Shown: positions 17,842 through 25,351 of the stretch, one piece after another | How the letters are laid out: each line of letters opens with the position of its first letter | Numbering within the stretch: position 1 is the stretch's first letter | Assembly (NCBI RefSeq): GCF_030295915.1 | Contig: NZ_AP027361.1 | Location: forward strand, 1,426,001-1,490,000 | Reading direction: 5' to 3' | Source of the DNA: Thalassotalea sediminis | Lineage (GTDB): Bacteria; Pseudomonadota; Gammaproteobacteria; Enterobacterales; Alteromonadaceae | Length of the DNA: 64,000 nucleotides | Program-made: the position numbers and the translations under genes | Notes under the pieces: model-generated | What the model was told of the DNA's origin: nothing | The model's input: the letters and a program-made list of their open reading frames with translations, nothing else | The model's database searches: none

Positions 17842-18529
17842 TGAAATAGCCAAAGCACTTGCAACAAAGTTTGTAACTGATAAACAGTATCAACTTATTG
17901 TGATAACGCGAAATCCTGTGTTCTATCAACACGAAAAATATGACAGTGTTCAGATTATTCAGGTTGAAGGTTATCAAGAATGTAACATTCAGGCCGCGGT
18001 TGCTACGTTAGGAAACTACAAATTTGGAAAGATATTTATTTGTCACGGCTTATTGCATGGCAAAAACGTAACGCCCGAAAAAAGGCTAGAAGACTTTAGC
18101 GCAGAACATTTCGCTCAGGTTGTTTTGGTTAATACGACAATCCCGATGTTATGGTTGAAGCATTTAGCGGTAGTCGTAAGTGGTGATATAGACTGCAAAA
18201 TTGTATTTTTTAGTGCCAGAGTTGCGAGTATTAGCGATAATAGGTTAGGTGGATGGTATAGCTATCGTAGTGCTAAAACGGCACTTAATATGATGTTAAA
18301 ATCAGCGGCGGTTGAATTAAATAGACGCGCTAAAAACATTAAACTTGTTGCTTTTCATCCTGGTACAACAGACTCACCGTTATCTAAACCTTTCCAACAA
18401 AATGTACCAAAAGGAAAGCTGTTTACCAGTACGTTTGTGGCTCAACAACTCCTTAATATTGTTGAGGCCTTGCCACTTGATGGCGAGTTAAGTTACTTAG
18501 ATTGGCAAGGCAAAGCTATCGATTGGTAA
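17789..18529 (+). CDS. short-chain dehydrogenase/reductase
   Basis: A 246-residue SDR oxidoreductase, probably NAD(P)-dependent. The cofactor turn is GANSEIAKA (from residue 15), the active-site serine Ser142 in FFSARVAS, and the catalytic pair Tyr159/Lys163 in YRSAK. It resembles the CsgA/C-factor type of SDR, but the substrate cannot be read. The start is a GTG at 17789, with AGGAAAAG upstream, inside the end of the DUF393 gene, so the two genes overlap by 53 bases and are likely cotranscribed. It converges on the Trp-rich protein gene. Confidence 0.85.
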   Translation: MKTEPAQQQAILIIGANSEIAKALATKFVTDKQYQLIVITRNPVFYQHEKYDSVQIIQVEGYQECNIQAAVATLGNYKFGKIFICHGLLHGKNVTPEKRLEDFSAEHFAQVVLVNTTIPMLWLKHLAVVVSGDIDCKIVFFSARVASISDNRLGGWYSYRSAKTALNMMLKSAAVELNRRAKNIKLVAFHPGTTDSPLSKPFQQNVPKGKLFTSTFVAQQLLNIVEALPLDGELSYLDWQGKAIDW

Positions 18530-18577
18530 TAACAATATTTGCAAGCTCATTTCAACCTGTAGTACGTAATTTAAGGG

Positions 18578-18793
18578 TTATTTCCAACCTATTTTCCACT
18601 GTGTGCTATCTTTTAGGTCTCGCCAGTTAATTGCATACTCGTTGTTATTGATCACTGCTTGAATAACACACTCAGTGACACGCTGATCTTCATCAAACGT
18701 GACCCTAATAACACTAAAATGTTTTTCTTTATTTATTACGTTTACTTTAGTCCACTTACTGTTAAGTAATGCTTTGGGGGCTAGTTTATTCAT
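18578..18793 (-). CDS. TIGR02450 family Trp-rich protein
   Basis: A 71-residue protein matching the pattern of the short Trp-rich TIGR02450 family: LLNSKWTKVNVINKEKHF at the start, DEDQRVTECVIQAV in the middle and the C-terminal WRDLKDSTQWKIGWK. The open frame extends upstream to 18868, but the family homology begins at the ATG at 18793. The first eight bases of this gene overlap the 3' end of the DUF3081-like gene (ATGAATAA), and no Shine-Dalgarno sequence is visible, so expression should depend on translational coupling. Function unknown. Confidence 0.8.
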   Translation of the reverse strand: MNKLAPKALLNSKWTKVNVINKEKHFSVIRVTFDEDQRVTECVIQAVINNNEYAINWRDLKDSTQWKIGWK

Positions 18794-19037
18794 GAGTACT
18801 GATATCGTAACGCTCAATGAGTTGATTGAAGTCGTCAACGGTTTGTTTGTCTTGATAATCAAAATCAAACCGATTATGAAAATAAATGGTCATAATGAGA
18901 TCTTTGTAACCTAAATAGCAGGTATAGCCATCTATATCATGCCATGCAGTTATATTTTCAATGTTATATTTTCCATCACTTAGTGTGCCATGATTAATGA
19001 CGTGATTAAAAACGAGTAAGTGTTTATTTAGTTTCAT
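18786..19037 (-). CDS. DUF3081-like protein
   Basis: An 83-residue cytosolic protein resembling DUF3081, a short family of unknown function in marine gammaproteobacteria. The features are an N-terminal helix (LLVFNHVINHGTLSDGKY), the aromatic core AWHDIDGYTCYLGYKD, the TIYFHNRFDFDY strand and a final acidic helix (about residues 67-79). The family assignment is from memory of this pattern, so it is moderate. It is the first gene of a two-gene unit with the overlapping Trp-rich protein gene. Confidence 0.7.
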   Translation of the reverse strand: MKLNKHLLVFNHVINHGTLSDGKYNIENITAWHDIDGYTCYLGYKDLIMTIYFHNRFDFDYQDKQTVDDFNQLIERYDISTHE

Positions 19038-19240
19038 AGACCCTCATAATTAAGTGTATTTAAAATAACGGTTACTGCTATGTTTTAATCAAAAACCGTA
19101 AAAGGTAAAACCGCTTAATTCGCGATAGTTTATACCTATTATATAATACGGTTTTACAAGCTTTTTGGATTACTAAAAACAGATTATTCGTTTGTACAGT
19201 TAACGATGTGCATGTTGCCGTATGAGGGCAGCATATTAAA

Positions 19241-19267
19241 GAAAAGGTTAGGGGAGCCCCCTAACCT
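19241..19267 (-). terminator. intrinsic terminator of the S10 peptidase gene
   Basis: A perfect 10-bp stem, AGGTTAGGGG (19245-19254) and CCCCTAACCT (19258-19267), has a 3-nt loop. Read on the minus strand, it starts 12 bases after the peptidase stop and is followed by the U-rich TTTCTTT. Confidence 0.85.
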
Positions 19268-19278
19268 CAAAGATATAC

Positions 19279-20805
19279 TTAGGGTTTTAGATCGTATTTA
19301 GCCGCTTTATTTTTGGCCGGAATGCTATTAATAATGAAGTCTCGTACATCTTGATTTGATTGTTTTAAATCTTCATAACGAAGGTACATCATGTGTCCAC
19401 TGCGATAACCTTTAAACGACAAACGTTCTTTCATTAAACCGCTTGGGTCTAGCTGCCACATGGTATATTTAGCATCAAAGTAATTAGTTGCGCCATCATA
19501 ATAGCCAGATTGCACCATCACGTTTAAATACGGGTTTTGAGCCATCGCTTGACGTAAGTTCTCACCGGTACGATTGTTTGATCTATCCCATGGGTGAACA
19601 TCGCCAAACATTGCATATTTTAAATCAGTTTTGTAGTTCAATTCTTCACGCAAATAGTAATTAATTGCTGGTGTAAAACTATGCAACCACGACGTAAGTT
19701 CTGCACTGTAGTCAGGTCGACTACCACTGGCTTTTTTATCAATGCCCAAATAGCGAGAATCTAAGCGACCAATGGTTTGCTTTTTATCACGTAAGAGTGC
19801 TTTCCAAAAAAATGAAGTGCTAATATCCATATTGTTATTTAATACTTCTTCAAATGACAAGCCAGAATATTTCGCAACTTTTTCTGCAATCGCTTGTTTT
19901 TCTTGTGCATCGATAAACCCACCTTTAGCAAGCGCAGGTATGTATTGATTGATGGTAAATTGTTCCACTTCAGGCAATAATTCAAGTAAATCTTTACGTT
20001 GTAAATCAGGTGATAAAGCTTTGTGGTACCAAGCTGCGGCTGCAAAGTATGGTAGCCTATTAGCTGCTTCTACTGGGCCCTCTCTCTTTATACCAATGTC
20101 CGTTGGTGATACTAATATTACGCCATTTAAATACATCCACTGACGATTTTGTAATTCTAGTGCTAATCCCGATACACGTGTTGTGCCGTAGCTTTCACCG
20201 ATAAGGTATTTAGGAGATCGCCATCGATCATTTCGACTAACAAAGGTGTCGATCCACTCAGCGAGGTATTTAACATCTGCATTGACGCCAAAAAACATAG
20301 ACTTTTGTTTATCACGGCTAGGTAGTTTACCTTCTTCGTTTGGCAACACACGTGAAAAACCGGTATTTACAGGGTTAACAAAAACGATATCAGCAACATC
20401 TAGTACTGAGTATGGATTGGTTTTAACGCCATAAGGTTGTAAAGGATAACCTTCATCATCAACATTAAGTACTTTGGGGCCAGTATAAGCAACGTGCATC
20501 CATACAGAAGCTGACCCAGGGCCACCATTAAATGAAATTAATAATGGACGTGTTGAATTGTCTTTAACATCACTGCGTTGATAATAGGTATAAAAAAGGC
20601 TTGCCGTTGGGTTACCATCTTTATCCCAAACAGGCTGGGTGCCTGTGGTTGCGGTATATGGAACTTTCTTACCTTTAATTTTGGTTGTATGTTTAGTGAC
20701 AACGACATTATCGGCGTCAAGTTGACGTTTTGAAACCTTTTCTGCTGTAGCAGGTGTATTTAATAAAAATGCTATTGAGATAATAAGTAATAAGCGAACT
20801 TTCAC
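19279..20805 (-). CDS. secreted S10 family serine carboxypeptidase
   Basis: Serine carboxypeptidase of family S10, exported by a signal peptide (residues 1-21, ending TPATA-EK). The oxyanion-hole motif FNGGPGSAS is at about residues 92-100, the nucleophile is Ser205 in GESYGTTR, and the C-terminal acid and base are likely Asp437 (GYYDGATN) and His471 (RSGHMMYL). Length 508 is normal. It would remove C-terminal residues from peptides in the periplasm or outside. The start is GTG at 20805, with AAGGA six bases upstream. Together with the S9 enzyme, it points to a peptide-feeding lifestyle. Confidence 0.92.
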   Translation of the reverse strand: MKVRLLLIISIAFLLNTPATAEKVSKRQLDADNVVVTKHTTKIKGKKVPYTATTGTQPVWDKDGNPTASLFYTYYQRSDVKDNSTRPLLISFNGGPGSASVWMHVAYTGPKVLNVDDEGYPLQPYGVKTNPYSVLDVADIVFVNPVNTGFSRVLPNEEGKLPSRDKQKSMFFGVNADVKYLAEWIDTFVSRNDRWRSPKYLIGESYGTTRVSGLALELQNRQWMYLNGVILVSPTDIGIKREGPVEAANRLPYFAAAAWYHKALSPDLQRKDLLELLPEVEQFTINQYIPALAKGGFIDAQEKQAIAEKVAKYSGLSFEEVLNNNMDISTSFFWKALLRDKKQTIGRLDSRYLGIDKKASGSRPDYSAELTSWLHSFTPAINYYLREELNYKTDLKYAMFGDVHPWDRSNNRTGENLRQAMAQNPYLNVMVQSGYYDGATNYFDAKYTMWQLDPSGLMKERLSFKGYRSGHMMYLRYEDLKQSNQDVRDFIINSIPAKNKAAKYDLKP

Positions 20806-21037
20806 AATTTATCCTTTTTATAATGTGGTTATATCAGGATACAGTGTAGTTAAATTTTGACTACTTCAATCGGTTAAATCGTCGTTAAATTGAGGCGAGT
20901 TACGGTCACATCATTGTTTTTCATAACAAATTAAATAGAAACATTGTGGCGATATATTTACTTTAGCGCTCTAAATATTAGGGGAGATTATGCTTAAGTG
21001 TTAACCTACAACTTTTAAGGGCACTAATGATAAAACA

Positions 21038-21382
21038 ATGCGTAAAACCGATAAGAAAATTGATAATCAATTAAGAGAAGTATTGACCGATGTATGCGAA
21101 GTCGCGTTGCTAAATATTGATGGCTTTAAGTGGCTAACGCATCTTGTTAATTATAAAAACTTTCCGCAAAGTTTACAGGTTGTTTGTGTATTCGATAGCG
21201 ACGAACATCTCGCGCATTATTTGCAGTCGCCAGACAACAATAATTTAGCAAAAATGGTTCAGCATGCATTGCAAAAGCTAAAAATAAACGTCAAGAATAT
21301 GAGCAATCATATTCGTTATGACACCGAGCAACGTTGTGAACAACAGCATGCGGGCAATTGGGCACAACGACTTGAAGAATAA
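21038..21382 (+). CDS. conserved hypothetical protein
   Basis: A 114-residue soluble protein. I recognise the general pattern from marine gammaproteobacteria but know no function. Some databases may call such proteins 'Fis family regulators', but no helix-turn-helix is visible. It has an amphipathic N-terminal helix (residues 1-27), a strand-rich core (GFKWLTHLVNY, SLQVVCVFDSDEHLA) and a helical polar C-terminus with WAQRLEE. The start at 21038 has only a weak, distant AAGGG upstream. Confidence 0.65.
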   Translation: MRKTDKKIDNQLREVLTDVCEVALLNIDGFKWLTHLVNYKNFPQSLQVVCVFDSDEHLAHYLQSPDNNNLAKMVQHALQKLKINVKNMSNHIRYDTEQRCEQQHAGNWAQRLEE

Positions 21383-21690
21383 AGCATTATCGCTCTGTTA
21401 GCTCGTCGCTAATTCTACAGAATACACCTTGATTGTTTTTAACAAGTAATACTGCTAACTTATTAAAATTGGTAAATAAAATTAGTGTGCTTTGGTAAAA
21501 GGTTTTGAACTTTTATTTGGACTTATCGGGCATAAACACTAATAGGCGTTATGTTTTTCTCTGGAATCGTGAAATAAATGGATTTAGCTAAATTTCAAAA
21601 AGTAGAAGTTGCCCTGTTTGGTGTACTATTTAACCAAGCATAATTCGCCCCATATTACTGCGTAGGTGCTTCAAGGATTGAGGTAAAAAA
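21383..21690. other. 308-base intergenic stretch with no recognised gene
   Basis: Nothing convincing is present. A 21-codon frame at 21578-21643 lacks a ribosome site. A short imperfect stem built from CATAA and TTATG near 21530-21553 is followed by TTTTT and might be a weak terminator for the upstream gene. The 3' part should carry the promoter of the following membrane protein gene. Confidence 0.5.
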
Positions 21691-22008
21691 ATGGAAAATG
21701 ATTTTCGAGTATCAGGTTGGGCATATTTTGTTTATGGTGCAGTAAGCTTAATTGGTTTTGTTATCGCATTCTTATTTGGGGTAACTCAAATGCCAAGTTA
21801 TATTGCGTTACCTTTTTATATTCATGCTTTAGTTAATATTGTATTGGTGTTAAATGTATTTGTTTTATTAAGTGGATATTACTTAATAAAACAAAACACT
21901 AATGTTCATAAATTTGCGTTTCCTATCGCCTTGGTGTTATTGCTTAGTGTTCCTGTAGGCACTGTTGTAGGTTTCTTGTATTTATATCAAAGAGCAAAAA
22001 ACACCTAA
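21691..22008 (+). CDS. small hypothetical membrane protein
   Basis: A 105-residue protein with three clear hydrophobic segments (about residues 9-30, 38-66 and 75-97) joined by short loops, ending in a basic tail (QRAKNT). It is probably an inner membrane protein. I cannot assign a family. The ATG at 21691 is preceded by GAGG about 8 bases upstream. Flanking genes are unrelated in type, so context says nothing about its function. Confidence 0.62.
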   Translation: MENDFRVSGWAYFVYGAVSLIGFVIAFLFGVTQMPSYIALPFYIHALVNIVLVLNVFVLLSGYYLIKQNTNVHKFAFPIALVLLLSVPVGTVVGFLYLYQRAKNT

Positions 22009-22127
22009 CACGGGAACTAACTTTGATTCGCCATAATGTGTCATTTTTAGTTGAAAACAGTGCAATAAAGTTGCCAAGCTATAGTCATACATTATTTAGG
22101 GGCTATGTGTCATAAGGAGTGCGAAAT

Positions 22128-22706
22128 ATGAATTTCGGCATATACATATATAATAACGCTGAAGTCCTTGATTTTTCTGGGCCCTTTGAGGTTTTAAGTA
22201 CGGCAAATCGTTTGGGGCATAACAATTGGAATATATTTTTAGTTTCTGAGAATAAGGGGCTAATACAGGCCCGTGGTGGATATCCCATTCATTCACATTT
22301 TTCATTTGAAGATCATCCCGATATTGATGTGCTTATTGTCGTTGGTGGCATACACACAGAAGAATTGAAAAAAGCTCATGTAATATCTTGGGTTGCGAAA
22401 GTTGCAGAACATGCTTCGAAAGTAGCATCAGTCTGTACAGGAGCCTTCATTTTAGCTGAAGCTGGTCTATTAAATGGGTTAACGGTTACGACACATTGGG
22501 AAGATATTTCCGATCTCAAGATTGATTACCCCAAACTGAATGTGGTTAGCAATCAGCGTTGGGTATCACAAGGCAAATACATAACTTCTGGTGGTATATC
22601 AGCGGGAATTGATATGACTCTACATTTGGTATCAGACCTTGCAAATTTAACTTTAGCTAAAGAGACAGCTAAGCAAATGGAATACGATTGGCAACGCATT
22701 ACATAA
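22128..22706 (+). CDS. DJ-1/PfpI family protein
   Basis: A 192-residue protein of the DJ-1/PfpI (class I glutamine amidotransferase-like) superfamily. The nucleophile elbow is Cys103 in SVCTGAFILAEAG, followed by TTHW with His123. This subgroup includes isonitrile hydratase and the N-terminal domain of AraC-type regulators, but here no DNA-binding domain follows. A GTG at 22119 opens the frame, but the ATG at 22128 sits eight bases after AAGGAG and is the better start. Substrate unknown. Confidence 0.82.
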   Translation: MNFGIYIYNNAEVLDFSGPFEVLSTANRLGHNNWNIFLVSENKGLIQARGGYPIHSHFSFEDHPDIDVLIVVGGIHTEELKKAHVISWVAKVAEHASKVASVCTGAFILAEAGLLNGLTVTTHWEDISDLKIDYPKLNVVSNQRWVSQGKYITSGGISAGIDMTLHLVSDLANLTLAKETAKQMEYDWQRIT

Positions 22707-22747
22707 CACTTATAAGCATTCTACTCCTCAATTGGTCGTAGTACAGT

Positions 22748-22769
22748 TTAGCTGCCGTTAGGCAGCTAA
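22748..22769. terminator. hairpin between convergent genes
   Basis: A perfect 9-bp stem TTAGCTGCC (22748-22756) and GGCAGCTAA (22761-22769) has a 4-nt loop. It lies between the DJ-1 gene and the convergent coiled-coil protein gene. It could stop transcription from both sides, although neither flank has a strong T-run. Confidence 0.5.
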
Positions 22770-22818
22770 TTGTGAATCAAATAGTAAATTCTACTACAAG
22801 GAGTTTTGGGCTGTTGGT

Positions 22819-23361
22819 TTACGTTTTACAGTAACCTTTTGCTCCTGTGCTACTGATATTAACCTGAATATTATCATTTTCATTTTTATACTTGGCTATG
22901 CTTGGTTGAATTGCACGTTCGAAAGACTTTGCTGCTGTTTCAATTTGCTCTACCTGAACGTCTAAATTATCAAAGTTTGGCTTGTGCTTGCTTATAATAT
23001 TTTCAATTTTATCTGCAAGGCGTTCGTGTTTTTTTAGTAACGCTTTATTCATGACAATTTTTTCATTAGTTTCAATAATCATCTCATTAGAAAGTTTTTC
23101 CAGTTCGGCTTGGTATTTTGCAAGTTCATCTTCCATGGCAGATAGTGGCTTTTCTGCGTTCGCCATGCCTACTTCCGTCGCTTTAAATGCTTTATAAGCT
23201 GAAATTTGACTGTCTGTCATTGGTATTACTGCGAGTTGCTGACAATTGTTATAGACATAAATGTTAAGTGATTCATTCGTTTTTGGTGTTGCTTCGGCGA
23301 TAGCGTAGGTTGCAATAGTTGTAAAAAAAATAGCGCTCGTTATTTTTGGTAATTTCATCAT
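22819..23361 (-). CDS. secreted coiled-coil hypothetical protein
   Basis: A 180-residue exported protein of unknown function. A signal peptide (about residues 1-22, TYAIA-EA) is followed by a short N-terminal segment with a cysteine (YNNCQQLA), a long charged helical region likely to form a coiled coil (about 70-150, with heptad-like leucines), and a C-terminal strand ending in GAKGYCKT. The two cysteines could form a disulfide joining the ends. Two adjacent ATGs (23361 and 23358) are possible starts. Confidence 0.65.
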   Translation of the reverse strand: MMKLPKITSAIFFTTIATYAIAEATPKTNESLNIYVYNNCQQLAVIPMTDSQISAYKAFKATEVGMANAEKPLSAMEDELAKYQAELEKLSNEMIIETNEKIVMNKALLKKHERLADKIENIISKHKPNFDNLDVQVEQIETAAKSFERAIQPSIAKYKNENDNIQVNISSTGAKGYCKT

Positions 23362-23555
23362 TAGTCACTTTTCGTAATGGGCTTATTGAGTAAGTCGTTT
23401 TATGACTAAAAAAAGTTTATTTTTTATTTTTAAAGCGATGATTTTATTTTGATCCTAATATTAAGTAGGCTGCTGAATTTTTGTCTGTGCGTTTAGTTGG
23501 GCATATTAAGAACTTCAGTTGTTTTTATAGGTATATATTCAGTAAGGAAGAGTGA

Positions 23556-24632
23556 ATGAAGCGCCGTACCGATACAACGTTATTAGAACAGATGAAAATT
23601 AGTGACGTTGAAATTGTAAACCGAATGGAATTGCTAGGACTTGATAATGATGCACTAATGTTATTGTCTCGTCACAAGGTACTTATTGAAGACCAAGTTG
23701 ATGCTATTGTTGACGAATTCTACGAAAAACAAACGGAAATTGACGAGATATCTTTGTTGATTGGTGATGCTGATACGTTGATGCGTTTGAGAAATGCGCA
23801 ACGTAAATACGTTATTGATTTATTCTCTGGAGAATATGATGCGGAATATGTCAACAACAGATTACGAATTGGTATGGTGCATAAACGCATAGGTGTCGAG
23901 CCTAAACTCTACCTTTCCGCGGTAAAAACGCTAAAAGAGCTTATTGTTAACGTATTAAAAAAACATATAGAAGATCATGATGAAATAGAGAAAACATTAC
24001 TAGCGCTTGATAACTTATTTTATTTTGACACAACATTAGTGTTCGATACGTATATTGACAGTTTAGTGGGAGAAATTGAATCGGCAAAAAGACGTACAGA
24101 AGAGTATGCAGTTAGCCTAGAGAAAAAAGTAGCAGAGCGAACTAAGCAGTTAGAAGAGCAAGCAAAACTCGATCCATTAACAGGGCTATATAATCAGCGA
24201 GCGATGCAAGATGTGTTAAAAAGAGAGCTAGCAGCCGTAAAACGGCGAAAGACACAGCTTTCTTTGGTGTACATTGATATCGATAATTTTAAAAATATAA
24301 ATGACACGTATGGACATATCAAAGGAGATGAAGTGCTTAAGTCTATAGGCAAAGTGGTAATTTCTGGTATTAGAGAGATTGATTTGGCTTGTCGGTATGG
24401 CGGTGACGAGTTTTGTATTATTTTACCTGAGTGTGATACCAAAAATGCACTTAATGTCGGTAATAATATTATTGGTGAGTTTAATAAAAAATATCCAGAT
24501 TTTGCTTTAAGCTTAGGTATTTCTTCTACCGAACAGGGTGAACCCATTGCCCCTGATATGCTTATTAAATTAGCAGATGATAATATGTATAAAGCGAAGA
24601 AAGAGAAAGGCTCGCATGTTTGTTATGGGTGA
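23556..24632 (+). CDS. globin-coupled diguanylate cyclase
   Basis: A 358-residue cyclic di-GMP synthase with a heme globin sensor, expected to respond to oxygen. Residues about 15-175 form the globin-coupled sensor domain, and the likely proximal heme ligand is His109 in GMVHKRIGVEPKLYL. A coiled-coil linker (about 175-205) leads to the GGDEF domain (about 205-355), which has GGDEF at 282-286 and an RxxD inhibitory site (REID) five residues before it. Architecture matches E. coli DosC/DgcO. It is monocistronic and followed by a hairpin. Confidence 0.92.
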   Translation: MKRRTDTTLLEQMKISDVEIVNRMELLGLDNDALMLLSRHKVLIEDQVDAIVDEFYEKQTEIDEISLLIGDADTLMRLRNAQRKYVIDLFSGEYDAEYVNNRLRIGMVHKRIGVEPKLYLSAVKTLKELIVNVLKKHIEDHDEIEKTLLALDNLFYFDTTLVFDTYIDSLVGEIESAKRRTEEYAVSLEKKVAERTKQLEEQAKLDPLTGLYNQRAMQDVLKRELAAVKRRKTQLSLVYIDIDNFKNINDTYGHIKGDEVLKSIGKVVISGIREIDLACRYGGDEFCIILPECDTKNALNVGNNIIGEFNKKYPDFALSLGISSTEQGEPIAPDMLIKLADDNMYKAKKEKGSHVCYG

Positions 24633-24681
24633 TGTTTTTTGCTAAAAACAATTAATAAAAAGTACATGAATTAAAGAGAAA

Positions 24682-24705
24682 AAAGCGAGCTATATTGCTC
24701 GCTTT
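24682..24705. terminator. bidirectional terminator between the cyclase and rhodanese genes
   Basis: A perfect 9-bp stem AAAGCGAGC (24682-24690) and GCTCGCTTT (24697-24705) has a 6-nt loop. It serves two convergent genes, and the minus-strand transcript continues with a T-rich flank. Confidence 0.75.
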
Positions 24706-24733
24706 AGTGATTTATCCTTATTAAGGATACGAA

Positions 24734-25090
24734 TTAGTTTTCAGTTTGATGGGCTTTAAAGACATCATCAAATTTACACGTGATTGCCCAAACATTTTCG
24801 TAGCCTACTCTGAGCAGTTGCTCTGCGGCAAGCGTTGCTCTTCCACCTGTTGCACAATGAATAAAAATTGGTTTTTGCGCATCGGTAATTTTTTCTAATA
24901 TCTGCGGCTCAAGCACTCCTCTGGGAATATTAATTGCGCCTGTTGCTGACTGATTTGCAAATTCAGCAGGTTCTCTCACGTCAATAAATACACCGTTCAA
25001 TGCTTTGCATTTTTTTACTGCTTCGTTGGCAGTAATACACGTAACATTTTCTCTCGCTTGTGCAATGAGTTCGGGTAACGTTTTTAACAT
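24734..25090 (-). CDS. rhodanese-like sulfurtransferase
   Basis: A 118-residue single-domain rhodanese, cytosolic, that should carry sulfane sulfur as a persulfide on Cys79 in the active loop CATGGR. The entry signature FIDVREPAEFANQSATGAINIPRG is intact. It is the last gene of the five-gene operon and follows the DUF2892 gene by 39 bases. In E. coli YgaP the same two domains, rhodanese and DUF2892 membrane hairpin, are fused in one protein. That pairing supports a membrane-associated sulfur-transfer role. AAGGAAC precedes the ATG. Confidence 0.88.
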   Translation of the reverse strand: MLKTLPELIAQARENVTCITANEAVKKCKALNGVFIDVREPAEFANQSATGAINIPRGVLEPQILEKITDAQKPIFIHCATGGRATLAAEQLLRVGYENVWAITCKFDDVFKAHQTEN

Positions 25091-25129
25091 TAATTGTTCC
25101 TTCTAAAGTGATACTAGTTCGCAAATACC

Positions 25130-25342
25130 CTATAAACCTTTGGCACATTCTGCTTCTGTTTTTAATCCGAGTTTTTTAAATACAAGTGCTGCAGGGCAAA
25201 AATTTGTAAATGAAAACTGGAACATGTTAAGACCAATAAATGCAGTGAACCAAACAAAGTTTGGGTGAACATAGTAGGTTAATAATAGTGATAACAACAC
25301 CATTATACCTGCGAAACGAAATACGGCTTTTTCTACTGTCAT
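25130..25342 (-). CDS. DUF2892 membrane protein
   Basis: A 70-residue membrane protein of the DUF2892 (YgaP transmembrane) type. Two hydrophobic segments (about residues 8-25 and 28-47) form a hairpin, followed by NFCPAALVFKKLGLKT. The cysteine-proline motif (Cys49) and the late Cys66 are typical of the family. An AGGAG lies six bases before the ATG. It sits between the outer-membrane beta-barrel gene and the rhodanese gene, and in other bacteria DUF2892 is fused or adjacent to rhodanese domains. Confidence 0.85.
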   Translation of the reverse strand: MTVEKAVFRFAGIMVLLSLLLTYYVHPNFVWFTAFIGLNMFQFSFTNFCPAALVFKKLGLKTEAECAKGL

Positions 25343-25351
25343 TGTATACTC

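Noticed and set aside
21038..21382. Fis-family regulator label for the 114-residue protein
   Set aside because: Databases may use such a label for similar sequences, but no Fis-type helix-turn-helix is visible.
21578..21643. 21-codon frame upstream of the small membrane protein
   Set aside because: No Shine-Dalgarno sequence and no conservation information; probably random.
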